NCBI RefSeq assembly: GCF_010747415.1
Contig: NZ_JAAGNZ010000001.1
Span: 2,914,001 to 2,978,000 of the forward strand
Length of the DNA stretch: 64,000 nt
Origin: Spirosoma agri
GTDB lineage: Bacteria > Bacteroidota > Bacteroidia > Cytophagales > Spirosomataceae
Reading direction: 5' to 3'
Positions 9,192-18,083 of this stretch are shown in pieces. Under the pieces are notes generated by a model. It was given only the letters and a program-made list of their open reading frames with translations. It did no database searches and was not told the origin of the DNA. How positions within the stretch are numbered: the first letter of the stretch is position 1; each line of letters starts with the position of its first letter. Both the position numbers and the translations under genes were made by a program.

Positions 9192-9803
9192 TTGGAGTAT
9201 CCATCCAAGCTTATAGAGGACGCGGTAAACGAAGTGTCGAAACTGCCGGGAATCGGAAAAAAGACCGCTCTCCGGCTGGTGTTGCACCTGATCAAACGCG
9301 ATGAAGAGCAAACCGAAGCCTTGGCCCAGAGCCTGACGGCTATGCGAACACAGGTGAAATACTGCCGCAAGTGCTATAACCTGTCGGACCATGATCTCTG
9401 TACGATCTGCGCCAGCACAAAACGTGACCAGTCTCTGATCTGCGTTGTTGAGGATACCCGCGATGTACTGGCCATTGAGAATACGGCTCAGTACAAAGGC
9501 CTGTACCATGTGTTGGGGGGTATTATTTCCCCCGTTGAGGGTATCGGCCCCAGCGACCTGCAAATCGATTCGCTGGTTACACGATTGAGCGGAGACGAAC
9601 GGGAGCAGGTGCGCGAAATCATTCTGGCGATCAGCCCAACGATGGAAGGTGATACGACCGCGTTCTACCTGCAAAAGAAACTCCGGCCTTTCAATCTTAA
9701 AATCTCGACCATTGCCAGGGGCGTTCCCATTGGGGGCGATCTTGAATACGCCGACGAGGTTACGCTCGGACGAAGTATTCTAAGCCGAATCGCTTATGAT
9801 TGA
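9192..9803 (+). CDS. recR: Recombination mediator protein RecR
   Basis: A 203-residue RecR with all domains: a helix-hairpin-helix SKLPGIGKKTALRL at residues 16-29, a four-cysteine zinc motif with cysteines at 58, 61, 70 and 73, a Toprim domain starting near ICVVEDTRDVLAIE, and the C-terminal TIARGVPIGGDLEYADEVTL. RecR works with RecO and RecF to load RecA at gaps and breaks. The start is a TTG at 9192: the reading MEYPSKLIEDAVNEVSKLPG aligns with the normal RecR N-terminus and no ATG precedes it. No Shine-Dalgarno sequence is visible. Confidence 0.95.
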   Translation: MEYPSKLIEDAVNEVSKLPGIGKKTALRLVLHLIKRDEEQTEALAQSLTAMRTQVKYCRKCYNLSDHDLCTICASTKRDQSLICVVEDTRDVLAIENTAQYKGLYHVLGGIISPVEGIGPSDLQIDSLVTRLSGDEREQVREIILAISPTMEGDTTAFYLQKKLRPFNLKISTIARGVPIGGDLEYADEVTLGRSILSRIAYD

Positions 9804-9805
9804 CG

Positions 9806-9831
9806 AAAAAGCACCGGAAGCGGTGCTTTTT
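9806..9831 (+). terminator. Rho-independent terminator of recR
   Basis: The stem GCACCG/CGGTGC, flanked by A and T runs that extend pairing and with a GAAG loop, is followed by eight T residues, 3-30 bp after the recR stop. Confidence 0.93.
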
Positions 9832-10049
9832 TTTGTAGCACTGGCTAACTTGCGCTGTCAATTGTACGGGTATTTCCCGATACGAGTCAGGAATTTATGG
9901 GTTCGGGAGCGCTCGTAGATGAGTGCCCGATATTTTCCCGGAAATATTTCGTTCTTTGCGATTATACCGTTAGGTTCGCTGAACATCTGTCATAGTGGCG
10001 GGTTGTATTGGTAAATACGTTAACAAGTTCCCTACAAACCAACATTCGC

Positions 10050-10745
10050 ATGAATCGCTCCGAGTTTTTGAAATTGGCCTTTGGTGCTTCGGCCGGTTTA
10101 GTTGCTTTCCGCTCATTTGGCTTTTCGCCAATGCAGGCCGAAGGTCCCTTCAAACTGGCCCCCCTGCCGTTTGATGCAGGTGCGCTGGAACCGCACATCG
10201 ATAAAATGACGATGGAGATCCACCATGACAAGCACCACAAAGCCTACGTAGATAACCTGAATAAGGCCGTAGCCGGCACCGACATGGCCAAAATGGATAT
10301 TGAGGCTTTGGTCAAGAGCGTATCGAGCAGTACGCCGGCCGCCGTGCGCAACAATGCCGGTGGACACTGGAATCATACGTTCTTCTGGAACATTCTCGGA
10401 CCAAACGGGGGCGGTGCGCCAAAAGGGGCACTGGCTGATGCGATCAACAAGAAGTATACCTCGTTCGATAATTTCAAAACCGAATGGGCAAAAGCGGCAA
10501 CGGGTCGCTTCGGCTCGGGCTGGGTATGGCTGATCAAAACGGGCAATGAGGTCGAAATCGTGTCAACACCTAACCAGGATAACCCACTGATGGCGCTGGC
10601 CGAGAAAAAAGGTACGCCGATCATGGGGCTCGACGTTTGGGAGCATGCCTATTACCTGAAATACCAGAACCGTCGTCCCGAATACGTAACGGCCGCCTGG
10701 AACGTCTATGACTGGAATAAAATCAGCAAGAACTTCGGCGCTTAA
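10050..10745 (+). CDS. Superoxide dismutase (Fe/Mn family), exported
   Basis: A 231-residue Fe/Mn superoxide dismutase, converting superoxide to oxygen and hydrogen peroxide. The metal ligands are present: the first His in MEIHHDKHH, the His in [10 protein letters not shown], and Asp and His in [19 protein letters not shown]. Unlike the usual cytoplasmic enzyme it begins with about 30 extra residues, [20 protein letters not shown], an export signal resembling a Tat signal but with one arginine only (NRSEFLK). It is therefore likely periplasmic. Whether iron or manganese is used cannot be told with certainty. The ATG at 10050 was chosen because it directly starts the signal sequence. Confidence 0.92.
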   Translation: MNRSEFLKLAFGASAGLVAFRSFGFSPMQAEGPFKLAPLPFDAGALEPHIDKMTMEIHHDKHHKAYVDNLNKAVAGTDMAKMDIEALVKSVSSSTPAAVRNNAGGHWNHTFFWNILGPNGGGAPKGALADAINKKYTSFDNFKTEWAKAATGRFGSGWVWLIKTGNEVEIVSTPNQDNPLMALAEKKGTPIMGLDVWEHAYYLKYQNRRPEYVTAAWNVYDWNKISKNFGA

Positions 10746-10751
10746 TTGACT

Positions 10752-10799
10752 CGTTTGTGATTTGTAGCAGCTGATACTGAGCCCTACAAATCACAAACG
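10752..10799 (+). terminator. Hairpin after the superoxide dismutase gene
   Basis: A perfect 16-bp stem (CGTTTGTGATTTGTAG with its complement) with a 16-base loop begins 7 bp after the stop. No T-run follows, so termination is inferred only from position. Confidence 0.55.
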
Positions 10800-11006
10800 G
10801 TTGTCACGACCTGGCATCGGCTCTCCCCACCTGCCTTCACACACTTGCTGATTCTGAGCACGCCAAAACAGCGTTGCCCGTCACTTGTACTGGCTATTTG
10901 CTGAAACACATAACTATGCTGGTTTATAAGGGTTAGCCCGCTAATCCGGACACCGCTGAAGGTTGGTTCAGTCGCTGGATTAATGGACAGATTGCGTAAA
11001 CTTTCG

Positions 11007-11014
11007 TAGCTTTG
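11007..11014 (+). promoter_or_regulatory. -7 promoter box of the 2OG oxygenase gene
   Basis: TAGCTTTG fits TAnnTTTG and lies 25 bp before the ATG at 11032, implying a very short 5' leader. Confidence 0.6.
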
Positions 11015-11031
11015 TGAAAACAGTTTAGTCT

Positions 11032-11991
11032 ATGTCATCACAAGAGTTATACGACGAAATTCCGTCGTTAGATTTGGCTGATTTTACCTCGGGCGATCCT
11101 GAACGCAAAGCCCGCTTTGTGCAGGATCTGGGTCGGGCGTTTAATCAGATTGGCTTCGTCGCCATCCGGAACCACGGGCTTACCGATGACCTCACGCAGC
11201 GTCTTTATTCATCAGCCCAAGCGTTCTTTTCGGCCCCTGATGAGCTTAAGAAACAGTACGAACACCCGGAGCTGAACGGCCAGCGGGGCTATATCGGTAA
11301 GGGTAAAGAAACGGCAAAGGGCTTTAAGGTCGCTGACTTAAAAGAATTCTACCACATTGGCCAGCCCGAGCCAGAAGGGGACATGCCTGCGAATGTATTC
11401 CCGGCCGAATATCCGGACTTCAGCGAGGCTACCGTCAAGGCATATCAAACCCTGGAGCGCGCTGGTAAGCAACTCCTCCGCGCCATTGCGCTCTATCTCG
11501 AACTACCCGAGACGTACTTTGACGACAAAGTGAAAAACGGCGATAGTATCCTGCGGGCACTGCATTACTTTCCGCTTGATCCCGAAAAAACACCCGACGG
11601 CGCTGTTCGTGCCGCTGCGCACGGCGATATAAACCTCATTACCCTGCTGATGGGGGCTTCGGCCGATGGGCTGGAAGTGCTTCGGCGCGATGGGAAATGG
11701 ATTGGTATCACGGCGTTACCCGATCAGGTGGTTGTCAACGTTGGCGATATGCTCGACCGGCTGACGAATCATAAGTTGAAGTCTACGATCCATCAGGTGG
11801 TAAATCCCCCCCGCGAAAAGATGAACCAGTCCCGCTACTCGATCCCGTTCTTCATGCACCCCCGTGCCGACATGGATCTGACGAGTCTGGCGAGTTGTGT
11901 CGACGCTGATCATCCCAAAATTTATGTGGATATGACGGCGGGCGATTTTCTGAACGAACGGCTGATGGAATTGGGACTTAAGAAAGCGTAA
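11032..11991 (+). CDS. 2-oxoglutarate/Fe(II) oxygenase, isopenicillin N synthase-like
   Basis: A 319-residue protein of the isopenicillin N synthase/2OG-Fe(II) dioxygenase superfamily. The N-terminal DIOX_N part is seen in IPSLDLADF and IGFVAIRNHGL. The iron triad is HGD in AAHGDINLITLL plus the His of STIHQVVNPP, and the 2-oxoglutarate-binding Arg-x-Ser is in QSRYSIPFFMHP. Such enzymes hydroxylate, desaturate or cyclise small molecules. The substrate is unknown; bacterial relatives are usually annotated only by family. It is a single gene with its own promoter box and no pathway partners nearby. Confidence 0.87.
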   Translation: MSSQELYDEIPSLDLADFTSGDPERKARFVQDLGRAFNQIGFVAIRNHGLTDDLTQRLYSSAQAFFSAPDELKKQYEHPELNGQRGYIGKGKETAKGFKVADLKEFYHIGQPEPEGDMPANVFPAEYPDFSEATVKAYQTLERAGKQLLRAIALYLELPETYFDDKVKNGDSILRALHYFPLDPEKTPDGAVRAAAHGDINLITLLMGASADGLEVLRRDGKWIGITALPDQVVVNVGDMLDRLTNHKLKSTIHQVVNPPREKMNQSRYSIPFFMHPRADMDLTSLASCVDADHPKIYVDMTAGDFLNERLMELGLKKA

Positions 11992-12149
11992 CCGTACGTC
12001 GTTGTCCTTCGCCGGTTTCAATCCGGATAAAATCTGTTACATCCCGACTGAACTTTATACCCGTTGCCGGACCAACGCGCTGCTGACCTGATTCGGCCAG
12101 CGCCCGGCTACGGGATAAATGCCCCGCTTCGTTCGCTTCTCTGCTCACT

Positions 12150-13352
12150 ATGTTGCCTTACCTGACACCTGTCAAGCCCGTTCGACGAATTCGCTATCTT
12201 ATTTTTCTCAAAGATGTGCTGATTCTGTCACTAACTACCTTCGGCGGGCCGCAGGTACATCTGGCGATGTTGTATGAGCGATTTGTCCAGAAAAGACGGT
12301 ACCTGACGGAATCGGAGTTGATGGAGCTGAATGCACTCTGTCAGATTCTTCCCGGTCCGACTTCGACGCAGACCATCACGGCGGTTGGGTTCAAAATAGG
12401 GGGTCCTAATCTAGCCTATATAACGCTGCTGATCTGGGTATTGCCCGCTGTCAGCATCATGACCGCCGTTGGGATGGGCATGTTTTATCTGGAACAGCAT
12501 AATCTCTCGCTTCGATTTGCCCGGTTTATCCAGCCCATGGCCGTCGGCTTTTTGATCGTGGCTGGCTATCGAATCGGTCAGAAAGTGATCAAAGATCAGG
12601 TCAGCCTGGCGCTGGCCATCACGGCTGCACTGGTAGCCTACGTGTTTCGGTCGCCGGTCATGACCCCGGTCGTCATCGTGGCCGGAGGGCTGGTAACGGC
12701 ATTGACCTACCAGAAGCAGGAGCGCATGGAAAAAAAGCCGCTGCAAGTTCAGTGGTCCAACTTCTTTTTGTGGCTGGGGGTGCTCATTGGGGCCGCCGGA
12801 CTCGGAGCTGTTACGCAGTCGTTGCCCGTTCGTTTGTTTGAGAACTTCTACCGAAATGGTAGCCTCGTTTTCGGAGGTGGGCAAGTCCTGACGCCCATGC
12901 TCTACAACGAGTTTGTCGCCTTCAAGCACTACCTCACCCGCGAAGAGTTTCTGTCGGGACTTGGGTTGGTACAGGCGTTACCGGGCCCGGTCTTTTGCTT
13001 TGCTTCCTACATTGGTGCCTTATCGATGCGCGACGCTGGCTTCACGGGCCAGTTCTGGGGAAGCTTTGTTTCTACCGCCGGTATTTTTCTGCCCGGCACC
13101 TTTCTGATCTTCTTCGTTTACCGCTTCTGGGAGCAGCTCAAACGCTACCGGGTTGTGCGAGCCTCGCTGGATGGCGTTAATGCCGCCAGTACGGGTTTAA
13201 CGGCGGCCGCAGCGATTGTGCTTTTCCAGCCGATGGCACCCCACTGGCCCTCGGTCGCCGTTGTATTGATAACGATGGGTGTGTTGCTCTACACCCGAAT
13301 TCCGCCTTTCGTGATTGTGGTAGGTGGCCTGGTGGCCGGCGTGGTTTTATAA
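12150..13352 (+). CDS. chrA: Chromate transporter-like protein ChrA
   Basis: A 400-residue, roughly 10-12-helix membrane protein made of two homologous halves, as in long-chain ChrA. Each half carries the family signature: LSLTTFGGPQVHLAM and LNALCQILPGPTSTQ in the first, and FGGGQVLTPM and GLVQALPGPVFCFASYIGA in the second. ChrA exports chromate from the cytoplasm, although many homologues are untested and may move other oxyanions. No chrB-type regulator or other resistance gene is adjacent. The start at the ATG at 12150 leaves a short basic N-terminus before the first helix. Confidence 0.9.
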   Translation: MLPYLTPVKPVRRIRYLIFLKDVLILSLTTFGGPQVHLAMLYERFVQKRRYLTESELMELNALCQILPGPTSTQTITAVGFKIGGPNLAYITLLIWVLPAVSIMTAVGMGMFYLEQHNLSLRFARFIQPMAVGFLIVAGYRIGQKVIKDQVSLALAITAALVAYVFRSPVMTPVVIVAGGLVTALTYQKQERMEKKPLQVQWSNFFLWLGVLIGAAGLGAVTQSLPVRLFENFYRNGSLVFGGGQVLTPMLYNEFVAFKHYLTREEFLSGLGLVQALPGPVFCFASYIGALSMRDAGFTGQFWGSFVSTAGIFLPGTFLIFFVYRFWEQLKRYRVVRASLDGVNAASTGLTAAAAIVLFQPMAPHWPSVAVVLITMGVLLYTRIPPFVIVVGGLVAGVVL

Positions 13353-13385
13353 TAACCGATTGTCTGGTGGAAACCACGCTTCCGG

Positions 13386-14303
13386 TCACACGTACCAGAT
13401 TCCTTCCGAAACTAATTGCGTTTGGCCCCCCACGTTGATGACGTAGTTGTTGTTCGCTACCTCGCCATCGAGATACAGGTACGATTTCCGGCCTAGTTGA
13501 AATCCCTGCTCTACCGTTGCCTTGATTGTACTATTCTCGTAGTTCAGCAGATACGCGAGAAAGCACCCATTGGCGCTACCCGTTGCGGCATCTTCGGATA
13601 GCTTATTATTTTCAATCAACAGCATGCGTGTGTTGTAGGTATTACCGGCTTCGTACGCTTCTTTGGTAAAGAAAAACAGAGACGTCGAATGCCCGGTTTT
13701 GCTGTTGGTTCTGTATTTATATTTTGATAGTAAGAAGTCTTTTACCCCCTGATCCGTGAGGTCAAGCCCTTCCATGGCCGATAGACTGGCCAGGGGAATC
13801 AGGATGTAGGGCAAGCCGGTGCTCACTTCCTGAACAGGCAGGGATACGTCAAGCTGAGTTAAGGCTATGCCGAGTGCTTTGCTAATTTCTTCGTGGGAAA
13901 AAGTTTCCCTGAATTCAGGCTGAGCCTGGCGCATGAAGAAGACACTTTCGTCTACATTGTTCGGTGCTAGAATAGTAATAGCAATGTCGCTGTGCGCTAA
14001 TTCCAGCGTGAGTGTCGACGGGACGGTTGACAGAAGAAATTTCGAAATCACGTAGCTCGTACCAATGGACGGATGACCCGCAAAGGGAACCTCGTGTTCG
14101 GGCGTAAAGATCCTGACAACAAACCGCTGATCGGCCTTAATCGCTGTAACAAAAGTCGTTTCGGCAAAATTGATCTCCCGGGCCAGCTGCTGCATCTGCT
14201 CGTCCGACAGTCGCTTGTCGAGATCTAAAAAAACGGCCAGCTGATTCCCTTCGTATTTGTTGGCCGCAAAAACGTCGACGATGTAAAATTTTATTGGTTC
14301 CAT
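13386..14303 (-). CDS. PhzF-family isomerase/epimerase
   Basis: A 305-residue PhzF-fold protein. It shows the duplicated diaminopimelate-epimerase-like fold with the catalytic glutamate in INFAETTFV, the FTPEHEVPFAGHPSIGTSYV stretch in the first half, and AATGSANGCFLAYL in the second. True PhzF isomerises trans-2,3-dihydro-3-hydroxyanthranilate in phenazine synthesis, but no phenazine genes are here, so this is a general family member of unknown substrate. The ATG at 14303 was chosen since it gives the usual family N-terminus (MEPIKFYIVDVFA); the open frame extends 20 codons upstream to 14363. Confidence 0.88.
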   Translation of the reverse strand: MEPIKFYIVDVFAANKYEGNQLAVFLDLDKRLSDEQMQQLAREINFAETTFVTAIKADQRFVVRIFTPEHEVPFAGHPSIGTSYVISKFLLSTVPSTLTLELAHSDIAITILAPNNVDESVFFMRQAQPEFRETFSHEEISKALGIALTQLDVSLPVQEVSTGLPYILIPLASLSAMEGLDLTDQGVKDFLLSKYKYRTNSKTGHSTSLFFFTKEAYEAGNTYNTRMLLIENNKLSEDAATGSANGCFLAYLLNYENSTIKATVEQGFQLGRKSYLYLDGEVANNNYVINVGGQTQLVSEGIWYV

Positions 14304-14363
14304 TTCGGAGGTAAGTGTGCGGTGGAATCTTTCGTAGCCGATTGGCTGTGTATAAAAAGTCAA

Positions 14364-14413
14364 CAGAAACGGGTTAGGGAGTCGCTATCGGCAATCTCAC
14401 TAACCCGTTTCTG
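14364..14413 (-). terminator. Hairpin after the 463-residue membrane protein gene
   Basis: The 14-bp arms CAGAAACGGGTTAG and CTAACCCGTTTCTG are perfectly complementary, with a 22-base loop. It lies downstream of the gene ending at 14500 and upstream of the PhzF-like gene on the same strand. Confidence 0.55.
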
Positions 14414-14499
14414 TAGTCAACTCAGAACAAAAAGACGGTATCGTTATGGCCTTACGGCTTTCCTGCCGCACGACAATGGCAACCGAGACGAAACAGATA

Positions 14500-15888
14500 C
14501 TAGCCCATATCGTCCGACAGGAATTTACGAACGGTCTGGTAGGGGCGTAACCCCGGCGGTTTGCCGTTCATGCCTTTGTCGGGGGGCGTTCCGTTCGGGC
14601 GGGGTTCACTCGTTCGGTGGCTACCGGTAGCCTGACTGCCGTTATGGAGTGATAACATTTCCTTCCGGAGTTGCCGTTGCTCGTCGTCGTTCAAAACCGT
14701 ACGGGTCGCTTCACCCTGGCCATACCCATCGTTGAAGTTACTGATGCGACTATCCGTCTGCGCCAGTTTCAGCTCAGCTAACAGTTCATTGAGGTCGGCG
14801 ATGGCCGTCTGCCGGTTTTCTTTTAATTCGTCCAGTGCGGGCAGCAGGTCAAGATTGTGTTGCAGCACGTTCTGCCGGGTGCGTTGTTCGGCCAGTTGCG
14901 CATCCAGTGGCTCAATCTCTTTGTCGAGTCGTTTGATCCGGCGACGTAGTTTCCAGATTTTGATGTCGGCCTGGAGCCATCGGAACCAGAATGCGGATAA
15001 CACGGGCAGCGCAATACCCAGACAAACGGCCCCGGCCAATGCGAACAGAATGCCACTCAGGACGAAGGACAGTAACGCCCACGGACTGTTCACCAGCGCC
15101 AGATTTAACTCGCTCGACTCGTTGAGCTGCTTCTCGATCTGATTCAGCGTCGCGGGACTCAGCGTCTGCGTGGCGGCTGTCGGGTCCGTATTCAACTGGA
15201 GCTGCCGGACTGATTTATTGATGGCCGATTTGAGCTGGTCGGTACGGTACGCTTCATACCGGAACCAGCCCAGTACGGCCAGCGTCAGGACCGAAAAAAT
15301 GGCCAGCGCGATCTTGAAACGCTCGTATGTCTTGTGATTTTTCTCAGGATTTTCCTGGTAGGGTTTTTCGATCAGTCGATCATAAGCCGGCTTTAACAGA
15401 ATCGACACCATCGCCAGACCAACTGCAAAGGCCCAGGCTTCGTTTGGATTGCGGATGTTGAGCGCGTAGGCCACGATCTCGTGCGAAATAATCAGGTCAC
15501 CCGCCAGAAAGGAAATCCCCGCGACCAGAAACAGCAATCCGGCCAATAGTGAGTAATCGGGTGCGGCTTTCGTCCGGCGTTCGCGCAGCTTGTCGCGATC
15601 CGTTTCCAGCACCTGGCGGTCGGCTTCTCGTTGTTTGACCTGTTTGTCCAGGCGTTCGACCTGAAGCGCGTGATTCTGTAATTCGGCATAAGCCGTGCGA
15701 CGCGATTCAGTGGCTTCTGTCAACTGGCGTTCCGCATCGGTCACTTCTGTTCGCTTCTCCTGAATTCGTTCCTGAAGCCAGTCTTTATTGACCTGACTCG
15801 ACAGATACCCTTCGTAGGTTTCCCGATTAACACCCTCAACACCGCTTGAATAGCCATGCTGAAAGTCAGGATTGTTCGTTGGTTCCAT
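14500..15888 (-). CDS. Unknown membrane protein with coiled coils flanking the membrane part
   Basis: No family was recognised. The 462-residue protein has an N-terminal coiled coil (about residues 35-110, e.g. LDKQVKQREADRQVLETDRD), two membrane helices (LLAGLLFLVAGISFLAG and AWAFAVGLAMVSILL), a third (FKIALAIFSVLTLAVLGWF), a short loop, a fourth long helix (ALLSFVLSGILFALAGAVCL), then a second coiled coil (about 310-375) and a disordered, Gly/Pro-rich tail. A motif of the form F-x-x-G-Y-x-x-G occurs near both ends (FQHGYSSGVEG and FNDGYGQGEA). The next gene upstream has a similar plan, so the two products may pair. The start could also be the GTG two codons upstream at 15894. Confidence 0.75.
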   Translation of the reverse strand: MEPTNNPDFQHGYSSGVEGVNRETYEGYLSSQVNKDWLQERIQEKRTEVTDAERQLTEATESRRTAYAELQNHALQVERLDKQVKQREADRQVLETDRDKLRERRTKAAPDYSLLAGLLFLVAGISFLAGDLIISHEIVAYALNIRNPNEAWAFAVGLAMVSILLKPAYDRLIEKPYQENPEKNHKTYERFKIALAIFSVLTLAVLGWFRYEAYRTDQLKSAINKSVRQLQLNTDPTAATQTLSPATLNQIEKQLNESSELNLALVNSPWALLSFVLSGILFALAGAVCLGIALPVLSAFWFRWLQADIKIWKLRRRIKRLDKEIEPLDAQLAEQRTRQNVLQHNLDLLPALDELKENRQTAIADLNELLAELKLAQTDSRISNFNDGYGQGEATRTVLNDDEQRQLRKEMLSLHNGSQATGSHRTSEPRPNGTPPDKGMNGKPPGLRPYQTVRKFLSDDMG

Positions 15889-15965
15889 AGGCACTAATAA
15901 CGTATGAATACTAAATCAAGTGTTACGGCTGATGCACTGAAAGTAGCCGTCAGCCGTACCTGACA

Positions 15966-17033
15966 CTAGTTCATGAGTAATTCCCGCTGTTGCTCCGTGA
16001 GTCGGTTGCGCAGGCTGCGGGCGAGTTCGTACTCACTTAGAAATAAGTTAACAAGCTGATCGCGTCGGGCGTTCAATCGAGTCAAATCGGCTTCGACCTG
16101 GTTCTGAGCGGCAACAACGGGCCGCTTCTGTACCCGGATGGCATTGATCTCGCGTTCGAGCCGTTCACGTTCCGCTTCCCAATGGGGTATAGTTTGCTGC
16201 TTATCCCGAACCATTTGACGGTTCAACTCAATTGTGCTGATTCCTTTTTGCAGGAGCGTCAGTGTACTTAGGAACAGCTTCCCCGCCAGCAGGAAGAGGA
16301 AAAACACGAATACGAAAATCGCTCCTGCCTGCCATACCGGCTGTGTTTTCAAGGCCTGCGCCAGCACAAACAGCGAAGCGGCAAGCGGTAGTCCTGTCTC
16401 TTCAACCAGTCGGCGACCAGTTAGACGCGTGCCTTCCTCGTAAAAAAACGACGTGCGGCCGAATAAATTGAACATCCCGGCCAGAAACACGCCTATCGCA
16501 ATCCAGCGATTTGGGTAAGCCGGTTGTAGCGTTTCGTCGATCAGGTAGAAATTACCGACGCTCATGACAACCGTCAGGACAAGGCTAACGGTGGTCCGAA
16601 TCAGATCGCTCGGCTCCGGTTGCCAATTGGCCAGACTCCTGATCTGATCACGAACGATAGCCAGCCGGTTTTCCCGCTGGCTAATCAACTGATCCAGGGT
16701 CTGAATCTCATCGGTATAGCGGTCCTTCAATTGCGCCAGTGGAACCGTGTACGGATCAAAATACGCCCGTATTTCGGCCACTTTCTCGTCTGGCTGGGCG
16801 TCGGCTATGCCGAACAGAACCCCCTCATCGCGCAGGGCTTCTTCATCGGTGAGCCAACGGGGAAGTGATTCAGTGGCGGGTAACAAGGTGGTTAGGTTGT
16901 AGGAATCAGGTTCGTTCACCAGTTGAAGTACAGAATCCGCGTCAGGAAAGGGAGATGTAGCAGGTGCCGCGATAGGCAGAGCAATCGCGGGCATGGAGGC
17001 AAACAGTGAGCGAAGGCGTTTAATGAACGTCAT
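15966..17033 (-). CDS. Unknown membrane protein with flanking coiled coils, partner of the next gene
   Basis: No family was recognised. A 355-residue protein with a Pro/Ala-rich N-terminus, a coiled coil (about residues 100-145, LKDRYTDEIQTLDQLISQRE), four predicted membrane helices in the middle (TTVSLVLTVVMSVGNFYLI, WIAIGVFLAGMFNLFG, LPLAASLFVLAQAL and AIFVFVFFLFLLAGKLFL), and a long C-terminal coiled coil (ERERLEREINAIRV onwards). It lies 77 bp upstream of a gene for a protein of the same layout and may form a membrane complex with it. The ATG at 17033 is preferred: an in-frame TTG at 17099 would add 22 unremarkable residues. Confidence 0.75.
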   Translation of the reverse strand: MTFIKRLRSLFASMPAIALPIAAPATSPFPDADSVLQLVNEPDSYNLTTLLPATESLPRWLTDEEALRDEGVLFGIADAQPDEKVAEIRAYFDPYTVPLAQLKDRYTDEIQTLDQLISQRENRLAIVRDQIRSLANWQPEPSDLIRTTVSLVLTVVMSVGNFYLIDETLQPAYPNRWIAIGVFLAGMFNLFGRTSFFYEEGTRLTGRRLVEETGLPLAASLFVLAQALKTQPVWQAGAIFVFVFFLFLLAGKLFLSTLTLLQKGISTIELNRQMVRDKQQTIPHWEAERERLEREINAIRVQKRPVVAAQNQVEADLTRLNARRDQLVNLFLSEYELARSLRNRLTEQQRELLMN

Positions 17034-17316
17034 TAGGTAAGCCCTGCGAAGGGCCAATCGGGACAGGTTGGTACTAGAAAAACGGTCATATACCGGCAAA
17101 TGTGCCCCAATACTACAACCAAGAGCCGATTATAGAGCGTGAAGAATGATAAACGGAATCTCTGGTAAGAACCTTGCGGAACGATGAAAGGTATAAAACA
17201 GCTTTGTCGTATGGCGGACGATCGGACATACAACGAGTACGCTACCAATAAATAGACTAGCTGGTTTGGCTGGGCCAGGCTGAGCCGATCAGACATCCTG
17301 ACGTTGGCTGACCGAC

Positions 17317-18072
17317 TTAACGCTGTAAAAACACCCGTTGCAGGGAGCCCCACAACCGCTTCTTTAAATTTTGGTCGGCTTCGATCGTCGGTAGTGAGTC
17401 GGCCATCAGAAACGTGATGCCGAAAAAACGAATAGGCTGGTAGCGGTCCATGGCAATGTCGAGGTTGATGCGGCTGAACGGAACCCCAAACGTGATGAAG
17501 TGGTGAATTTTCTTATCCTGAACAAGCTCGGCAAAATCAAGATCGCGGGCACCATGAAGATTCAGCAAGTCGACACCGTCGATATTGAGGTTGACCGCTT
17601 TCAGAATTTTCTCCAGAAAGAGCAGATTGCTGGGGTCAAGTTCTTCATCGGCTAGTAACAGCACTTTATGGTTCAACTGGGGCATGCGAACTTGCTGACT
17701 AGGTGGGGTAATCGATGGCGTAGTGGGGCGGGGTGCCGCTTCGGGTAAGGGCTCCGGCGTAGCGATTAGGGCGACTGGTTCCGGCTCCGGAATGAGGGCA
17801 ACCGGACTATCGATTTGGGTAGCCAACGTTACAATCTCTACGGACTGTTTGATCGGAGCCGCAGCCAGTGCATCGAGTTCAGCCAGTAAATCGAGATTGT
17901 CAGACAGGGTAGCCACGTCGGTCGGTTCCAACTGGTCGACCGGTTCAACGGGGTGTTCGTTCGCAGGTTCAGGGGCTGTCGATAACCCGCTGTCAACTGT
18001 CCACGACTCACCCGCCACCCAGAATAGCTGGTCATTCTGATACAGCGTCTGATAAAAATTTGTTGCTGACAT
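17317..18072 (-). CDS. Unknown protein with a DNA polymerase III psi (HolD)-like C-terminal domain
   Basis: A 251-residue protein in three parts: a short N-terminal segment (ATNFYQTLYQNDQLFWVAGE), a disordered Pro/Glu/Ala linker (about residues 25-130), and a folded domain from about 134 to the end. That domain reads like HolD: a strand KVLLLADEELDPSN, a helix with LEKILKAVNL, a strand HHFITFGVPF, and an end SLPTIEADQNLKKRLWGSLQ, which resembles the E. coli psi end ALTDLRANPTARAALWQQI. The resemblance was judged by eye only. The gene starts 11 bp after the cytochrome gene stop, so it seems to share the sulfite dehydrogenase transcript. An alternative is an uncharacterised nucleoside- or DNA-binding Rossmann-like domain. 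Confidence 0.7.
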   Translation of the reverse strand: MSATNFYQTLYQNDQLFWVAGESWTVDSGLSTAPEPANEHPVEPVDQLEPTDVATLSDNLDLLAELDALAAAPIKQSVEIVTLATQIDSPVALIPEPEPVALIATPEPLPEAAPRPTTPSITPPSQQVRMPQLNHKVLLLADEELDPSNLLFLEKILKAVNLNIDGVDLLNLHGARDLDFAELVQDKKIHHFITFGVPFSRINLDIAMDRYQPIRFFGITFLMADSLPTIEADQNLKKRLWGSLQRVFLQR

Positions 18073-18083
18073 TGGCGGATAAA

